This document shows positions 50,143 to 61,061 of a DNA stretch of 64,000 bases, in pieces. The stretch's first letter is position 1, and the number at the start of each line of letters is the position of its first letter. Position numbers and translations under genes: made by a program. The stretch covers positions 434,001 to 498,000 of the forward strand of contig AP025252.1 of the NCBI GenBank assembly GCA_016865505.2, given 5' to 3'. The stretch is from Bryobacterales bacterium F-183. Its GTDB lineage: Bacteria > Acidobacteriota > Terriglobia > Bryobacterales > Bryobacteraceae. Below the pieces are notes generated by a model. The model saw only the letters and a program-made list of their open reading frames with translations, had not been told where the DNA came from and did no database searches.

Positions 50143-51090
50143 CTAGCGGAGCGTCGTGGGCTTGCCACCGGCCTGCTTGCTGCGCAGCGCGGCATCCATA
50201 AACGCGAACACTTCGAGCGACTCCTCGTTCGACACCGGCAGCTTATGCGTCTGGAAGAAGCTCACAATCTCCTTCAACATCAGGTTGTAGCTGGTCTTGG
50301 CGTTCGGGTCGCTCTGCAGGATCTTGTCTTTGGTAAACACCACAGCCCCGTAATTGCTGTACGGCCGGTTGGTGCGCACCGTTCCGGTACGGCCATCCTT
50401 CCACTTGCCCGTCACGATATCGCCCGACTCCGTTTCGTAGCGCGTCACTTCCACGCAACCCGGCCCCATCAGCGCGTACAGCATCTCAATCGGATGAATC
50501 GCATACCAGGCCAAATCCAGATGATGGGACTTGTCCACCGGTCCAGGACCCCACGTGAAAACGGCGTTCGTATTGGGAACTCGCAACGTCTCCACCATGC
50601 TGTTCCAGCGCAGGCTGGACGCCGTAAACCACGGCACCCCAGCGGCCTTGGCCAACCGCGCGATCTCACGCGCGTCTTCCAGGGTCGCCGCCAATGGTTT
50701 ATCGATAAACATCGGCTTCTTGTGCTTGATGATGATCTTGGCCTGTTCCAGATGCTTACGCCCGTCCACGCTTTCGAGCAGCACCGCGTCCACCTTCTGG
50801 CACAACGTATCGATGTCCGGCACAATCTCGATCTTCCAGTCCTTCTCAAGCTCCGCGGCGTACTTGTCCACGCGCGTATAAGAAGACTCCAGATCGTTGC
50901 TGCCGCCCTTGTACGCGGCAATGATCTTGACGCCCGGAATGTAGTCCTTGCTGCTGGGGTCGTTCAGCACCTTGGTAAAGGCGATCACGTGCGACGTATC
51001 GGTGCCCACGATGCCGAGCTTAATCTGCGCGCTCAGCGTAACAGCCGAAGCGAGCGCTGCGGCAAGAAAGAACTTCCGGGAAACGAGCAT
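50143..51090 (-). CDS. Exported Gfo/Idh/MocA-family oxidoreductase, short form
   Basis: 315-residue protein with a Sec-type signal ([22 protein letters not shown]) before the Rossmann domain [16 protein letters not shown]. The family EKP-type motif appears as [10 protein letters not shown], with Lys retained. A shortened C-terminal domain has [21 protein letters not shown], including the His residues of the active site. The nucleotide loop G-(I/V)-G-T-D is unusual compared with the standard GxGxxG, so cofactor binding may be changed. This subgroup, found in acidobacteria and planctomycetes, has no proven function. It ends 12 bases upstream of the antiporter gene. Confidence 0.85.
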   Translation of the reverse strand: MLVSRKFFLAAALASAVTLSAQIKLGIVGTDTSHVIAFTKVLNDPSSKDYIPGVKIIAAYKGGSNDLESSYTRVDKYAAELEKDWKIEIVPDIDTLCQKVDAVLLESVDGRKHLEQAKIIIKHKKPMFIDKPLAATLEDAREIARLAKAAGVPWFTASSLRWNSMVETLRVPNTNAVFTWGPGPVDKSHHLDLAWYAIHPIEMLYALMGPGCVEVTRYETESGDIVTGKWKDGRTGTVRTNRPYSNYGAVVFTKDKILQSDPNAKTSYNLMLKEIVSFFQTHKLPVSNEESLEVFAFMDAALRSKQAGGKPTTLR

Positions 51091-51114
51091 ACTGAAGGCA
51101 AGTTTACCAGCGCG

Positions 51115-53271
51115 CTAGTTCACACGCCTGCGATATTCACGCAGCGCGGCGTCGTACGCATTCAGCATTTCGCCCTGCTCTTCCAGCCGTACGCGCCCAA
51201 TCTTCTGCTCCTTGCACTTCTGCACCGCACGAATGCACCAGTCGATGCTGTCCTTCACGCGTACCTCGCCCTCGCCCACCCAAATCGGATTCGTATGGGA
51301 CGACCCCAGAATCCGCAGTGCCACCCAGGATGACTCTGTAGGCGTGTACGCAAACGTCAACGCACGAACCTTGCCGTCCGCTTCCAGTTCCTGCTTGGCC
51401 ACCGCGACACCATTGACAATCAGTTCCACCGGCACTTTCCGCGTACCCGCAATCCGCGCCCGCTCCACATGCCAGTACGGCTTCTCGCTCGCAGTCTTGC
51501 CCTTCACCACAGGGTCCGGCGTCTCGCCCAGCATCGCCGCCGCGTTCACCGTCACCTGCAACGGCCCCATCGCCACTGCGGGACCCTTTCCCACCGCACG
51601 ACCATTCACCGCAAAGTCCATCAGATGGCTGCGCCCATCGCTCACGTAGTTGCGGCCTTCTTTCACACCCTGGATCCAATCGGCGTAATCGGCCTTGACC
51701 TGCTTCACATAACTGCGACCCAAGCCCACGCGCTCATCATAGATACAAGGGAAGTCCGTCTCGCCGCTGATGCGCGTCCTATAGCCGGCATTCAGGGTGT
51801 GATACCAGACGTTCAATTCCCAAGGCCAAGGCGTATCCACGGTTGAGATAAAGTCCACCAGCCCATGCGTCACCGCCACCACGTACTCATTGGCACCGAT
51901 GCCATCAAACGGCGGCAGCTCTTTCGTCAACACCTCATCCTTCGGAATCTGCAAGCCCCAGCCCGTATGCGCGTACCCCGTAATCGCTCCCTGGCTACGC
52001 GCCCACTTCAAAATCGGCATGCCCCAACTCGGCCAATCCTCGATGCGCTGCTTGCCCGGATAATCGGTCTCTTTCATCCCCAGCAGCACCAGATGCCCCG
52101 TATGACTCGAAGGATGCCCCGACACCTCCACGTCGTACCGCATGCGGTAATCGCTATTCGACAGCGCGTTGTCCTTGCCCTCGTTAAACGTCTTCTGGAA
52201 GTACCATCCCGGACCCCACGTCAACACAGACCCGATCTTGATGTCCTCGCCCATCACATGGCGGATCATGTCCTTCGGATAAACACCCTCAGTCGGCTTC
52301 TCATAGTGCGAACAACCAGCCGCATGGATGTGATGATCGCCAGAAATCCAGCCCGATTTCGACGGATCGATCCAACGCTCCAACGTCGCCTCAAACGTCT
52401 GCGCTTGCGACGTCATCTCAATCGTCTTAGTCACCGGGCGGTACTCGGGCCCGCGCGAATACTCGATCGTGTACTTGCCCGGAGGCAGATGCACCGCTTC
52501 GCCATCCGCACGATAGATATGTTTTTGAAAGAAGAAGTCCGGCGCGATCCGCTTCGATTGTGATGGGTACACGCGCCCCTGCGCATCGCGGATCAAAAAG
52601 CTGGCGATCGCCGGCTTGCCCGCGTCCATCACCTTAAACTTCAACTGCGCGACCGGAGCGACCTGAAACAGGATGTCCACTTCATTGCGAAAGCCCAGGT
52701 CCTGTGTGCCCTGCCCAGCGTCGAACACCAGCTTGGCCTCGCGCTTGCCCGCCTCGCGAGCGTACATCTGCAACACGCGGTACTCCACCTCAAGCCCCGA
52801 TAAGAAAGCCCGCATCGGCGGCTTATTGAAGAAGCTCAGATCCGTCCAGGTCCGTGCGACAGAGATGTTGCGGTTATAAACATTGCCCGCCTGTGGCGAA
52901 GTGGCCTGCAAAATCGGTGTGATCCCTGCCTCATTGTGGACCTTCACCAAAAACGTCCGCCAACCCTGCTCGACTAATCTAGGCGCCGCCGGACCCTGCT
53001 GCACCTTCACACGCGCTTCGGGATTGATATGGATGCCCGCAATGCAGTACGCATCCAGGATCTTCTGCAGCCGCTCCACGCCCTGCGCATTGTGCGGCAA
53101 ACTTTCGATTTCTTTGAGCGTCGCAGCAGGCAAAGGCTCGCCCGCAAGCTCCAGCGCCTGCGCCACGCGGGCAGCCTGCGCCAACAACGGCTGCGCCTCT
53201 ACCCTCGTGACGATCTCGAGCTCATCGGCACGTAGAGTAAACATGAGCAGCGACAAAAACCGATAAGGCAT
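51115..53271 (-). CDS. CehA/McbA-like PHP-fold metallohydrolase, exported
   Basis: About 718 residues. The start MPYRFLSLLMFTLRADELEIV is the best short signal; the frame is open 17 more codons. The N-terminal 300 residues are beta-rich with low similarity to anything, including KYTIEYSRGPEY. The catalytic PHP-like domain begins at SGWISGDHHIHAAGCSHYE and continues with GYAHTGWG and RISGETDFPC, supplying His and Asp metal ligands as in CehA/McbA carbamate hydrolases. A C-terminal beta domain follows. A phosphoesterase or amide hydrolase activity outside the cytoplasm is likely; the substrate is unknown. Confidence 0.82.
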   Translation of the reverse strand: MPYRFLSLLMFTLRADELEIVTRVEAQPLLAQAARVAQALELAGEPLPAATLKEIESLPHNAQGVERLQKILDAYCIAGIHINPEARVKVQQGPAAPRLVEQGWRTFLVKVHNEAGITPILQATSPQAGNVYNRNISVARTWTDLSFFNKPPMRAFLSGLEVEYRVLQMYAREAGKREAKLVFDAGQGTQDLGFRNEVDILFQVAPVAQLKFKVMDAGKPAIASFLIRDAQGRVYPSQSKRIAPDFFFQKHIYRADGEAVHLPPGKYTIEYSRGPEYRPVTKTIEMTSQAQTFEATLERWIDPSKSGWISGDHHIHAAGCSHYEKPTEGVYPKDMIRHVMGEDIKIGSVLTWGPGWYFQKTFNEGKDNALSNSDYRMRYDVEVSGHPSSHTGHLVLLGMKETDYPGKQRIEDWPSWGMPILKWARSQGAITGYAHTGWGLQIPKDEVLTKELPPFDGIGANEYVVAVTHGLVDFISTVDTPWPWELNVWYHTLNAGYRTRISGETDFPCIYDERVGLGRSYVKQVKADYADWIQGVKEGRNYVSDGRSHLMDFAVNGRAVGKGPAVAMGPLQVTVNAAAMLGETPDPVVKGKTASEKPYWHVERARIAGTRKVPVELIVNGVAVAKQELEADGKVRALTFAYTPTESSWVALRILGSSHTNPIWVGEGEVRVKDSIDWCIRAVQKCKEQKIGRVRLEEQGEMLNAYDAALREYRRRVN

Positions 53272-53290
53272 AGCGCCTAGCGTACACGAG

Positions 53291-54082
53291 CTACCAGCGC
53301 TTCGCCCATTCCGGCGTTTCAATGGGCTCGGGCTTTTCGTCGTGGAGGTCAGCCAGTTGCCGCCAGCGAAGGCCGTCCGCGGAGTCGATCACTCCCTCAA
53401 GAACGCGTCCGCCAGCGGCAGCAACGAGGCGGCCGTGCTGGTCAAAGTCCGCCCAGTCCGCCTCGAACGCGGCGACTTCCCGTCCGCGGACAACGAGCGT
53501 GAACCTCGGACGGGCCTTCCACAATGTCCGCATACGGGTGATCTGAAGCTCGCCGAGTTGCTTGAACGCCGGACAGGGGTGATGACTCTTCGGATCTTCG
53601 GCCGACGGAAGGTCGGTCCACCCACGCGAACTCCGGCGGTAAGTCCGCCACACCCGCAGCGGCCCTGCCGGGTGGTCCGGATGATGCTCGCGGCAGGTGT
53701 CGATATGCAGGCCGCCGTCATCAGCAAACATCGTCTGGCCGCCCCAAGTGTCGCCCACCGGCCACAATGCGAGGGCGGTCAGAAACGGGGGCCGGGAGAC
53801 CGCGATCCAGGTCACGTCATAGCGGGATTCCGCGTCTCGTCGCCGGAACTTACCGGCGAAGTACGAAAACAGATTGCCGTCCGGCGAGAGGTCGCACCGT
53901 TCGGGGTAGAAGCTGCCGTGGAACCACTGTCCGCCGGTGAACCGGTCCTGCTGGGTGTCCCATAGTGTAAGTCGCCAGCGTTTTGTAGGCCCGCGCCGTA
54001 TGACGACGCCGACCGGGGCATGACGGGCGAGGATTACATGCAACCGGCACCTGTCCGAGAGCAAGGGCGTGAGATCGTCCAC
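53291..54082 (-). CDS. Hypothetical protein, WD-like beta-rich
   Basis: 263-residue protein that I do not recognise. It has no signal peptide or membrane helix. It is rich in Trp and Arg, with repeated strands such as RWRLTLWDTQQDRFTGGQWFHGSF, DLSPDGNLFSYFAGKF and FDQHGRLVAAAGGRVLEG, which look like beta-propeller blades (S.DG..F.Y patterns). It starts 5 bases before the barrel gene stop on the same strand and ends near the metallohydrolase start, so it lies in a minus-strand run. A cytoplasmic propeller scaffold is possible; nothing fixes a function. Confidence 0.65.
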   Translation of the reverse strand: MDDLTPLLSDRCRLHVILARHAPVGVVIRRGPTKRWRLTLWDTQQDRFTGGQWFHGSFYPERCDLSPDGNLFSYFAGKFRRRDAESRYDVTWIAVSRPPFLTALALWPVGDTWGGQTMFADDGGLHIDTCREHHPDHPAGPLRVWRTYRRSSRGWTDLPSAEDPKSHHPCPAFKQLGELQITRMRTLWKARPRFTLVVRGREVAAFEADWADFDQHGRLVAAAGGRVLEGVIDSADGLRWRQLADLHDEKPEPIETPEWAKRW

Positions 54083-54087
54083 GATTC

Positions 54088-54666
54088 TCAGAATCGCAGA
54101 CCGGCCCCGACTAGAAACTGAAAGCTATTGCGCTTCAAACCGTCGACACTCTTGTAATTGAAGTTGCGCCCTTCCGCGCGCAGAGCCAGCGGACCCGCGA
54201 CTTTGAAATCCGCGCCCACACCCACCGCTACGGTGAATTGCGTTTCTGTCGCCGTACGCAATGCGTTGCCGACAGTCGACACAGAAGACCGGTCAAACCG
54301 GCCCGCGCCAATTCCCACCGATGCCCAGGGACTCAACCGGAACCCCGACAGCAATCGCAACCGCGCCGAAGGAGCCAGCAGAAAGTCCAGCTTCTCCGTC
54401 GCCAGTTGATTATCGGTGAACAAGGCACGCGCCGGCCCGCCAAACGCAATGGGAAGTTCCATGCCAATTGCTGCAATGCCCGCGTTCACAAAGTCAAAAC
54501 CCGGCGTGACGATAAACGAACTGGTGGGCTTTGCCGTCACCGTTTGACCATTCGCAGTCGCAGTCTTCGTATCGTTGCCCAGTGCGAACGTCGCAAACAA
54601 GTCTGCGGCAGGCAACGCCACCGGCGTAGCGATGCAAACAAGTAATACAGCAATTGTTTTGGTCAT
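54088..54666 (-). CDS. Outer-membrane beta-barrel protein
   Basis: 192-residue protein with signal peptide MTKTIAVLLVCIATPVALPAA, then alternating amphipathic strands of an eight-stranded OmpA/OmpX-like barrel, ending NSFQFLVGAGLRF with terminal Phe recognised by the BAM machinery. The central strands LSPWASVGIGAGRF and FTVAVGVGADFKV are typical. No extra domain is present. It may be an adhesion or stability porin; function unknown. It lies within a minus-strand run between the glycosyltransferase and an unknown gene. Confidence 0.85.
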   Translation of the reverse strand: MTKTIAVLLVCIATPVALPAADLFATFALGNDTKTATANGQTVTAKPTSSFIVTPGFDFVNAGIAAIGMELPIAFGGPARALFTDNQLATEKLDFLLAPSARLRLLSGFRLSPWASVGIGAGRFDRSSVSTVGNALRTATETQFTVAVGVGADFKVAGPLALRAEGRNFNYKSVDGLKRNSFQFLVGAGLRF

Positions 54667-54679
54667 AAGACCAGCTTAC

Positions 54680-56176
54680 TTAGTCAGGACGGCGCTTGTA
54701 GATCTCCACTGGCTTGCCGTATTGCACCGGGTACGTCGCCACCCGATCATACGGCAGCTTCGCCAACCCCTGCGCCACAGGACTTTCCGCAAACGTCACC
54801 ACCCAACGCTCGCGCAAGAACAGATCGGGCCGCGCCACCGTGCGGTTGAACTGCAGTTCGTTGCCTTCATGCAGCGCCTCTTTCAACGGAATACGAGCCT
54901 CGCGCAAGATCGCTGTCAGATCGCCGAAGTTCAGCCAGATCCCCTCGGTCCGGTGGTACCGGTCCCGCAGGAACTTCGCGCCCTTCGCGGTCCACTCCCG
55001 CCGATTTTCGGAGTTCACTTGCGACTCTTTCCAGCACACCCACTGTTCCTTGCCCAACCGCGTGGTGAACCAAGGCGCCAGGCACACCACAGCCAGCGCC
55101 AGCGCAGCCATACGCCGCTCCACGCAAAGCGCCGCGACACCCAATCCCAGCAGCGGCAAAATCGCCAGCGCGTACCGCGAGTTGTAGTAAGAAAACGGCC
55201 AAAGCGTAGGGATAAAGATCGGCGTACCCGATGAGTGCAGGCTCCACACATAAAACAGCGGAGGCAACGCCAGCAGCATCACCGGCCACAACGCGCGACG
55301 CTTGATCAGCAGGTACGCACACCCGGCAAGCCCCGCAATCAGCAGACCCTCACCCATCGCCAACCGCGACGCTTCGCCAAAGTACCGCGCGGCTTCCAAC
55401 CAATTGCCATCCGCAGGATGCGGCTTCATCCCGGAATCCAACTGCCGCTGATAAATCGCCTTCGCCGACCAGGGACCGTTATAAAAATACAGCGCGCTGC
55501 CAAACAGCAACCAGTTGTGGATCAGCCAATACACGGGCCCCAGGGACGCAATCGCACCATACCGGATCGCCGGCAACAAACCCGAGCGAACCAGAACGTA
55601 CAGCACCACCGCGGGAATCAGGAACCAGCCTTCGTACCGGATCAACGTCGCCGCACAAGTCGCGACACCTGCCCATCCGGGACGCCCATACACGGTCGCG
55701 CACAAGATCCCTGCCAGCGCCGCCAGGAACAGCGACTCGGTCATCGGAGCAGCCTGCAAGTACAGCAGATTGGGATTCAGCGCCACCGCCGCAGTACCCG
55801 CAGCCGCGGCCCACCAGACACCGCCAAACACCTTGTGGAGTGAGGCAAAGAACAGCACACAAGCGGCGACAAACGCCAACGCCGAAGGGATCGCGCCCGC
55901 CAACCCCGTCTGCCAAAGCAGATCGCTGAGGGTCAGCGGCAGCATCGCCAAATGTGGCAACGGGAGCCATACAGTCCCGATCTCGCGGTACCGTGGCTCC
56001 CGGTTGTCCCAAATCCTACGCGCGATGTTCAGGTGCGCTTCGGCATCGCCGTAGTACAGCGTGTAGCCGTTCGCCGCTACCCAATACACAGCAACCGTAC
56101 TCACCATCACGGCAAGTACGGCCACCAGAGGCAAGCTAGAACGCAGTGAACTGGCGGAACTCTTCAAATCGGGCAT
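54680..56176 (-). CDS. GT-C fold glycosyltransferase (dolichyl-phosphate mannosyltransferase-like)
   Basis: 498-residue polytopic membrane protein with about ten helices and the GT-C signature: first extracytoplasmic loop YYGDAEAHLNIARRIWDN carrying the catalytic acidic D.E motif, then LPLPHLAMLPLTLSD. A soluble C-terminal domain contains KFLRDRYHRTEGIWLNFGDL and RDRVATYP-like DRVATYPVQYGK. It probably transfers a sugar from a polyprenyl-phosphate donor to a glycan or protein in the periplasm. The ATG used overlaps the end of the PfkB gene by 41 bases; starting later would cut the first helix. Acceptor unknown. Confidence 0.8.
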   Translation of the reverse strand: MPDLKSSASSLRSSLPLVAVLAVMVSTVAVYWVAANGYTLYYGDAEAHLNIARRIWDNREPRYREIGTVWLPLPHLAMLPLTLSDLLWQTGLAGAIPSALAFVAACVLFFASLHKVFGGVWWAAAAGTAAVALNPNLLYLQAAPMTESLFLAALAGILCATVYGRPGWAGVATCAATLIRYEGWFLIPAVVLYVLVRSGLLPAIRYGAIASLGPVYWLIHNWLLFGSALYFYNGPWSAKAIYQRQLDSGMKPHPADGNWLEAARYFGEASRLAMGEGLLIAGLAGCAYLLIKRRALWPVMLLALPPLFYVWSLHSSGTPIFIPTLWPFSYYNSRYALAILPLLGLGVAALCVERRMAALALAVVCLAPWFTTRLGKEQWVCWKESQVNSENRREWTAKGAKFLRDRYHRTEGIWLNFGDLTAILREARIPLKEALHEGNELQFNRTVARPDLFLRERWVVTFAESPVAQGLAKLPYDRVATYPVQYGKPVEIYKRRPD

Positions 56177-57068
56177 CGATGTCGGCTCGCGTCAAAGTGC
56201 GGAAGCGCTCGGTGCCGAACCGTTCGCAACAGAAGCTGCCCATCACCGACCCGTAGATCACCGCACGGTTCAGTTCCGCTCCGTCAATATGCCCGGTCTC
56301 GAGGTCGAAGCCTTTTTCGGCCAGATAACCCACGAACCCCCCGGCAAAACAGTCGCCCGCGCCCGTGGGATCGAACACTTCCTGCAACAGATAACCAGGC
56401 ACGATAAAGTGCGTATCGCCCAACTTCGGATCTCGCCGGAACAGAATCGCGCCGTACTCACCGCGCTTGATCACCAGCGTCTGCGGACCCATCTCGTGGA
56501 TCTTGGCCGCAGCCTTACGCAGGTTGTACTCACCCGAAAGCAGCCGCGCTTCACCGTCGTTGATCAGCAGAAAATCCCATTCCTTGATCGTCGCCAGCAG
56601 TTCTTCCCGCTGCCCGGTGATCCAGAAGTTCATGGTGTCGCCACCCACAAACCGGGCCCCCGGCATCTGCGCGCGAACATCGCGCTGCAACGCGGGCAGG
56701 ATGTTGCCCAGCATCAGGTACGGCTGCGTCTTATAGGAGGCAGGCAATTTCGGCTGAAAGTCCGCAAAGACGTTCAGATCCGTCACCAGCGTCTCACGGT
56801 CGTTCATGTCTTTCGAATAGACACCGGACCAGAAGAAGCATTTGCCCGGGACCTTCTCCAGACCTTCCAGGTCTACCCCGCGAGAAGCGAGAAACGCCTC
56901 ATCCTGGGGATCGAAATCATCACCTACGACACCAACGATGCGGGAGGGAGTAAAAAAGCTCGCGGAAAGAGCGATATAAGTGCAAGCTCCGCCCAGCATA
57001 CGGTCGACTTTGCCATGCGGCGTTTCGACAGCGTCGTATGCAACGGAACCAACGACGACAAGAGACAT
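56136..57068 (-). CDS. PfkB-family carbohydrate/nucleoside kinase
   Basis: 310-residue cytoplasmic sugar kinase of the ribokinase superfamily. N-terminal VVVGSVAYDAVETPHGKVDRMLGGACTYIALSA holds the GG motif; the C-terminal FDPTGAGDCFAGGFVGYL holds the anion hole and catalytic base Asp239. The phosphate donor is normally ATP; the substrate in this subgroup (often annotated as sugar kinase with adenosine-kinase-like features) is not known. It overlaps the downstream glycosyltransferase by 41 bases, so the two are coupled, which suggests a role in preparing a sugar for glycan synthesis. Confidence 0.9.
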   Translation of the reverse strand: MSLVVVGSVAYDAVETPHGKVDRMLGGACTYIALSASFFTPSRIVGVVGDDFDPQDEAFLASRGVDLEGLEKVPGKCFFWSGVYSKDMNDRETLVTDLNVFADFQPKLPASYKTQPYLMLGNILPALQRDVRAQMPGARFVGGDTMNFWITGQREELLATIKEWDFLLINDGEARLLSGEYNLRKAAAKIHEMGPQTLVIKRGEYGAILFRRDPKLGDTHFIVPGYLLQEVFDPTGAGDCFAGGFVGYLAEKGFDLETGHIDGAELNRAVIYGSVMGSFCCERFGTERFRTLTRADIDARFEEFRQFTAF

Positions 57069-57095
57069 ACCCTACCAGTGTAAGCTGCCAATGCG

Positions 57096-57529
57096 TCAGC
57101 CCACGAATTCAAAGGGATTGACGATGGTCAGACCGAGCCCTTCAAAGTCCTTAACGTTGCGGGTCACCATCGCCAGATTATGCTCGAACGCTGTTGCTGC
57201 CAGCAGACCATCCGTTGCGCTGATAGGCCGTCCTCGGCGCTCCCTCAAGTCGCGAAACACGGCCCATCGGTCCGCAATCCGAGCCGTCACGGGAAGCATA
57301 CGGTCCCGGAACCGCGCCGCGACATGAACCTCAAACTGAATCTCTAGTCGCGTCGTCTCTCACCTTCAGGAAGACGCAACAACCCGTAGCGAATTTCGCC
57401 GAAGGTGATGGGACTCAAATAGCAGTCGTGTCGATGAAAGTACTCACGATACCAGTGCCGCACCGAAGGGTGCTGATCTTTCCGCATCACGGCGGAAAGA
57501 ACGTCGGTGTCGACAAGAAAACCGTTCAT
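57096..57529 (-). pseudogene. VapC-type PIN-domain toxin, broken by a frameshift
   Basis: The N-terminal half (MNGFLVDTDVLSAVMRKDQH...LSPITFGEIRYGLLRLPEGE) and the C-terminal half (LEIQFEVHVAARFRDRMLPVT...GRPISATDGLLAATAFEHN...MVTRNVKDF) of a VapC/FitB-like PIN ribonuclease lie in different frames that meet near 57345-57362. The first frame stops at 57344. All the catalytic acids (Asp7, Glu near 45, Asp in SATDG, and the TRNVKDF Asp) are kept, and one base lost in the GAGAGACGACG stretch would explain the break. It is either a recent mutation or a sequencing error. It overlaps the antitoxin gene by 4 bases (ATGA). Confidence 0.8.
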
Positions 57530-57768
57530 TCAAAGCTGACTTCGCGACCTGGAGACCGATCTCTCTCAAAGTTGAGCCACTCGTCTGGCACAATCCCGCG
57601 CAGGGAGTCAAACGCCTGCAGCAATGTGGGACCATCTTCGTCTTCCACGCACTTCGCTTCTCGTTCGAGGATCGCGCCCAAATAATCGGCAAGCGGCAAG
57701 CCCGCGCGTCTGGCCTGGAGTTCGAGAGTTTCTTCGACTTTAGGATCCAGATCCAAGGTAATGCTCAT
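57526..57768 (-). CDS. VapB-like antitoxin
   Basis: 80-residue partner of the frameshifted PIN toxin. MSITLDLDPKVEETLELQARRAGLPLADYLGAILEREA has the ribbon-helix-helix-like pattern of VapB/Phd-like antitoxins that bind operator DNA. The C-terminal part (LQAFDSLRGIVPDEWLNFERDRS) should bind the toxin. It stays intact while the toxin is broken, which is the usual order of decay. It precedes the toxin gene with a 4-base overlap. Confidence 0.8.
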   Translation of the reverse strand: MSITLDLDPKVEETLELQARRAGLPLADYLGAILEREAKCVEDEDGPTLLQAFDSLRGIVPDEWLNFERDRSPGREVSFE

Positions 57769-57792
57769 TTGGTGGCCTCCGCTTCCTCAATT

Positions 57793-59412
57793 TTACTGCT
57801 GCACCAAACTCCGCTGACGCGCCGGCAGGAACTCATCATTCGCCCGCCAAGTCGACATCACCGACTGATTCGCGATCGTCAACCCCAGCGTGTACCCGAA
57901 CTTCGCCATCTGCTCCATCCCGCTAAAGTCCCACTTGTCGCTGTACTCATCCGACGGCTGATGATAGTTCTTCGAGTTGTACTCTATGAACACACCATCG
58001 CCATAGCCTTCGGGCTTGCCCAAAAACTGATTCCCACCGTTGATCGAAAACGCAGGAATCCCAGCCTTCGCAAAGCTGAAGTGATCGGACCTGTAAAAAT
58101 GCCCCTGCTCCGGCCGCGGATCCGGCTCGATGCTCAACTGATACCTCCGCGCGATCTCCTGCACCGTCGGCCACAACGTCGTCCGCTCCGCGCCATTCAA
58201 CCCGATATCCTTCGTCCTCCCAAACGGATAGAACGCGTCAAAGTTCAGATCCACAATTGTCTTGCCCACCGGAAACAGCGGTTTTTTCGCATAAAAATCC
58301 GCCCCGCGCAGTCCGGACTCTTCCGCCGTCACAAACGTAAACACCACGCTACGCCGCGGCTTCACGGGCAGCGACGCCCAAGCCCGCGCCATCTCCAACA
58401 ACATCGCGCAACCCGTCGCGTTATCTACCGCGCCGTTATAAATCTTGTCGCCATTCACCTCGGACCCGATGCCCAAATGATCCCAATGCGCGCTGTACAC
58501 GATGGCCTCGGACTTCCCCTTCGGATCCGCACCTTCGATCCACGCCACCACATTGCGCGTATCCATCTTCCGGACCTTCATCGGGATCGTACCCGTAAAC
58601 GTCACCGGTAGCGGCATCGCCTGGAAACCCGGCGTATCCGCCATCTTCAGCAACTCATCTACGGACTTCCCAACCGACCCGGCGATCTCTTCCGACGCCT
58701 TCTTGGACAGCCATCCCGCAAACGCTAGCGCTTTTTGACCACCGTCCAGCGCCACCTGCGCATCCTCGCGCCCAAACCCCTGCACCACCTGCCAGCCGTA
58801 CCCGGCCGTCGGCGTCGTATGCAGAATCAGGCACGCCACCGCGCCTTTCCGCAGCGCCTGTTCGTACTTGTATGTCCACCGCCCGTAGTATGTCAGCGCC
58901 TTACCGCCAAAGAACGACGCTTTCTCCGACGGAGGTTCATTGGTAAACAGCACCACCACCTTGCCCGCGACATCGACGCCCTTGTAATCGTCCCAGTTGA
59001 ACTCCGGCGCCGTGATCCCGTGGCCCACAAACACGGCCTCCGCGCTAAAGGACGACTGCGGCTTCTGCTCATGGGTGACGCCAGTGAACTCTTCCTGCCA
59101 CCCAAAATCGACCTTCTTGCCGCCCTTGATCACCGCCGACAACTTGGCCGTATCCATCGGCTCCGCGCCCACGAGCGGGACTTTTTGAAAGTACGTGCCG
59201 TTATCACCGCCCGGCTTCAACCCCATCAACTGCATCTGCGCGGCGATGTACTCGGTCGCCAAATCGCCACCCCGCACGCCCACGCCGCGACCCTCCAGCA
59301 AGTCGCTGGCAAGAAACTTCGTATGCGCACGAATGCGTTCCCCGTGGATCTGATCCACTTGGGCAAGAGCCGATAAAGCAAGCGCGAAACACAGGAAAAA
59401 TGGCCGTCTCAC
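57793..59412 (-). CDS. M28-family zinc aminopeptidase with PA domain
   Basis: Exported peptidase of 539 residues with signal peptide MRRPFFLCFALALSALAQ. A protease-associated (PA) insert occupies about 130-270 (VFVGHGITAPEFNWDDYKGVDVAGKVVVLF). The zinc site follows the M28 pattern: YSAHWDHLG, GAVDNATGCAMLLEMAR, TAEESGLRGADFY and the late NYHQPSDEY. The dinuclear zinc centre cleaves N-terminal residues from peptides in the periplasm. It belongs to a run of peptide and sugar-processing genes. Complete and unremarkable in length. Confidence 0.92.
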   Translation of the reverse strand: MRRPFFLCFALALSALAQVDQIHGERIRAHTKFLASDLLEGRGVGVRGGDLATEYIAAQMQLMGLKPGGDNGTYFQKVPLVGAEPMDTAKLSAVIKGGKKVDFGWQEEFTGVTHEQKPQSSFSAEAVFVGHGITAPEFNWDDYKGVDVAGKVVVLFTNEPPSEKASFFGGKALTYYGRWTYKYEQALRKGAVACLILHTTPTAGYGWQVVQGFGREDAQVALDGGQKALAFAGWLSKKASEEIAGSVGKSVDELLKMADTPGFQAMPLPVTFTGTIPMKVRKMDTRNVVAWIEGADPKGKSEAIVYSAHWDHLGIGSEVNGDKIYNGAVDNATGCAMLLEMARAWASLPVKPRRSVVFTFVTAEESGLRGADFYAKKPLFPVGKTIVDLNFDAFYPFGRTKDIGLNGAERTTLWPTVQEIARRYQLSIEPDPRPEQGHFYRSDHFSFAKAGIPAFSINGGNQFLGKPEGYGDGVFIEYNSKNYHQPSDEYSDKWDFSGMEQMAKFGYTLGLTIANQSVMSTWRANDEFLPARQRSLVQQ

Positions 59413-59437
59413 GCTTGCAGTATGCCACAGCAGGCGC

Positions 59438-60705
<1,268 letters not shown>

Positions 60706-60709
<4 letters not shown>

Positions 60710-61061
60710 GCAGGCATTATATAGTCGTTACCCGCCTTCATCCGCGACACGACATCAGCAACCGCAAACACCGCCGCCCAGCACTTAGCCGCCACCGTCC
60801 GGTTGTCGTACCCCAAATCCATTCCGTGCACGATCCATTCCGATACGGGATTTCGATCCCCTCCACGACGGTCTCTGGACGTTGCGAATCCAGAACCGCC
60901 TTGAGCGTCAGCAAACCCGAGTTGTGAACCGCCTCCGCGACATCTCCCAACGCACGTTCCACGATCCTTGCGTCCATCCAACGATGCGCGATCCATCCAC
61001 GCCCGGCGAACAACCGGTTGAACTCATCCCACCCTTGCGACACCCAGATATAGTAGGACAT
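60706..61061 (-). pseudogene. Unknown small gene with a frameshift
   Basis: A gene begins MSYYIWVSQGWDEFNRLFAG at 61061 and reads well up to VVEGIEIP; another frame then reads VSEWIVHGMDLGYDNRTVAAKCWAAVFAVADVVSRM to a TGA at 60706. Joining them needs one added base near 60850, giving about 118 residues. The continuation of the first frame after that point looks non-coding. The second frame's stop overlaps the start of the dehydratase gene by 4 bases (GTGA), which supports a real operon. Family unknown. The start is also overlapped by the divergent S9 peptidase start (CATG). A sequencing error could be the reason for the break. Confidence 0.65.
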
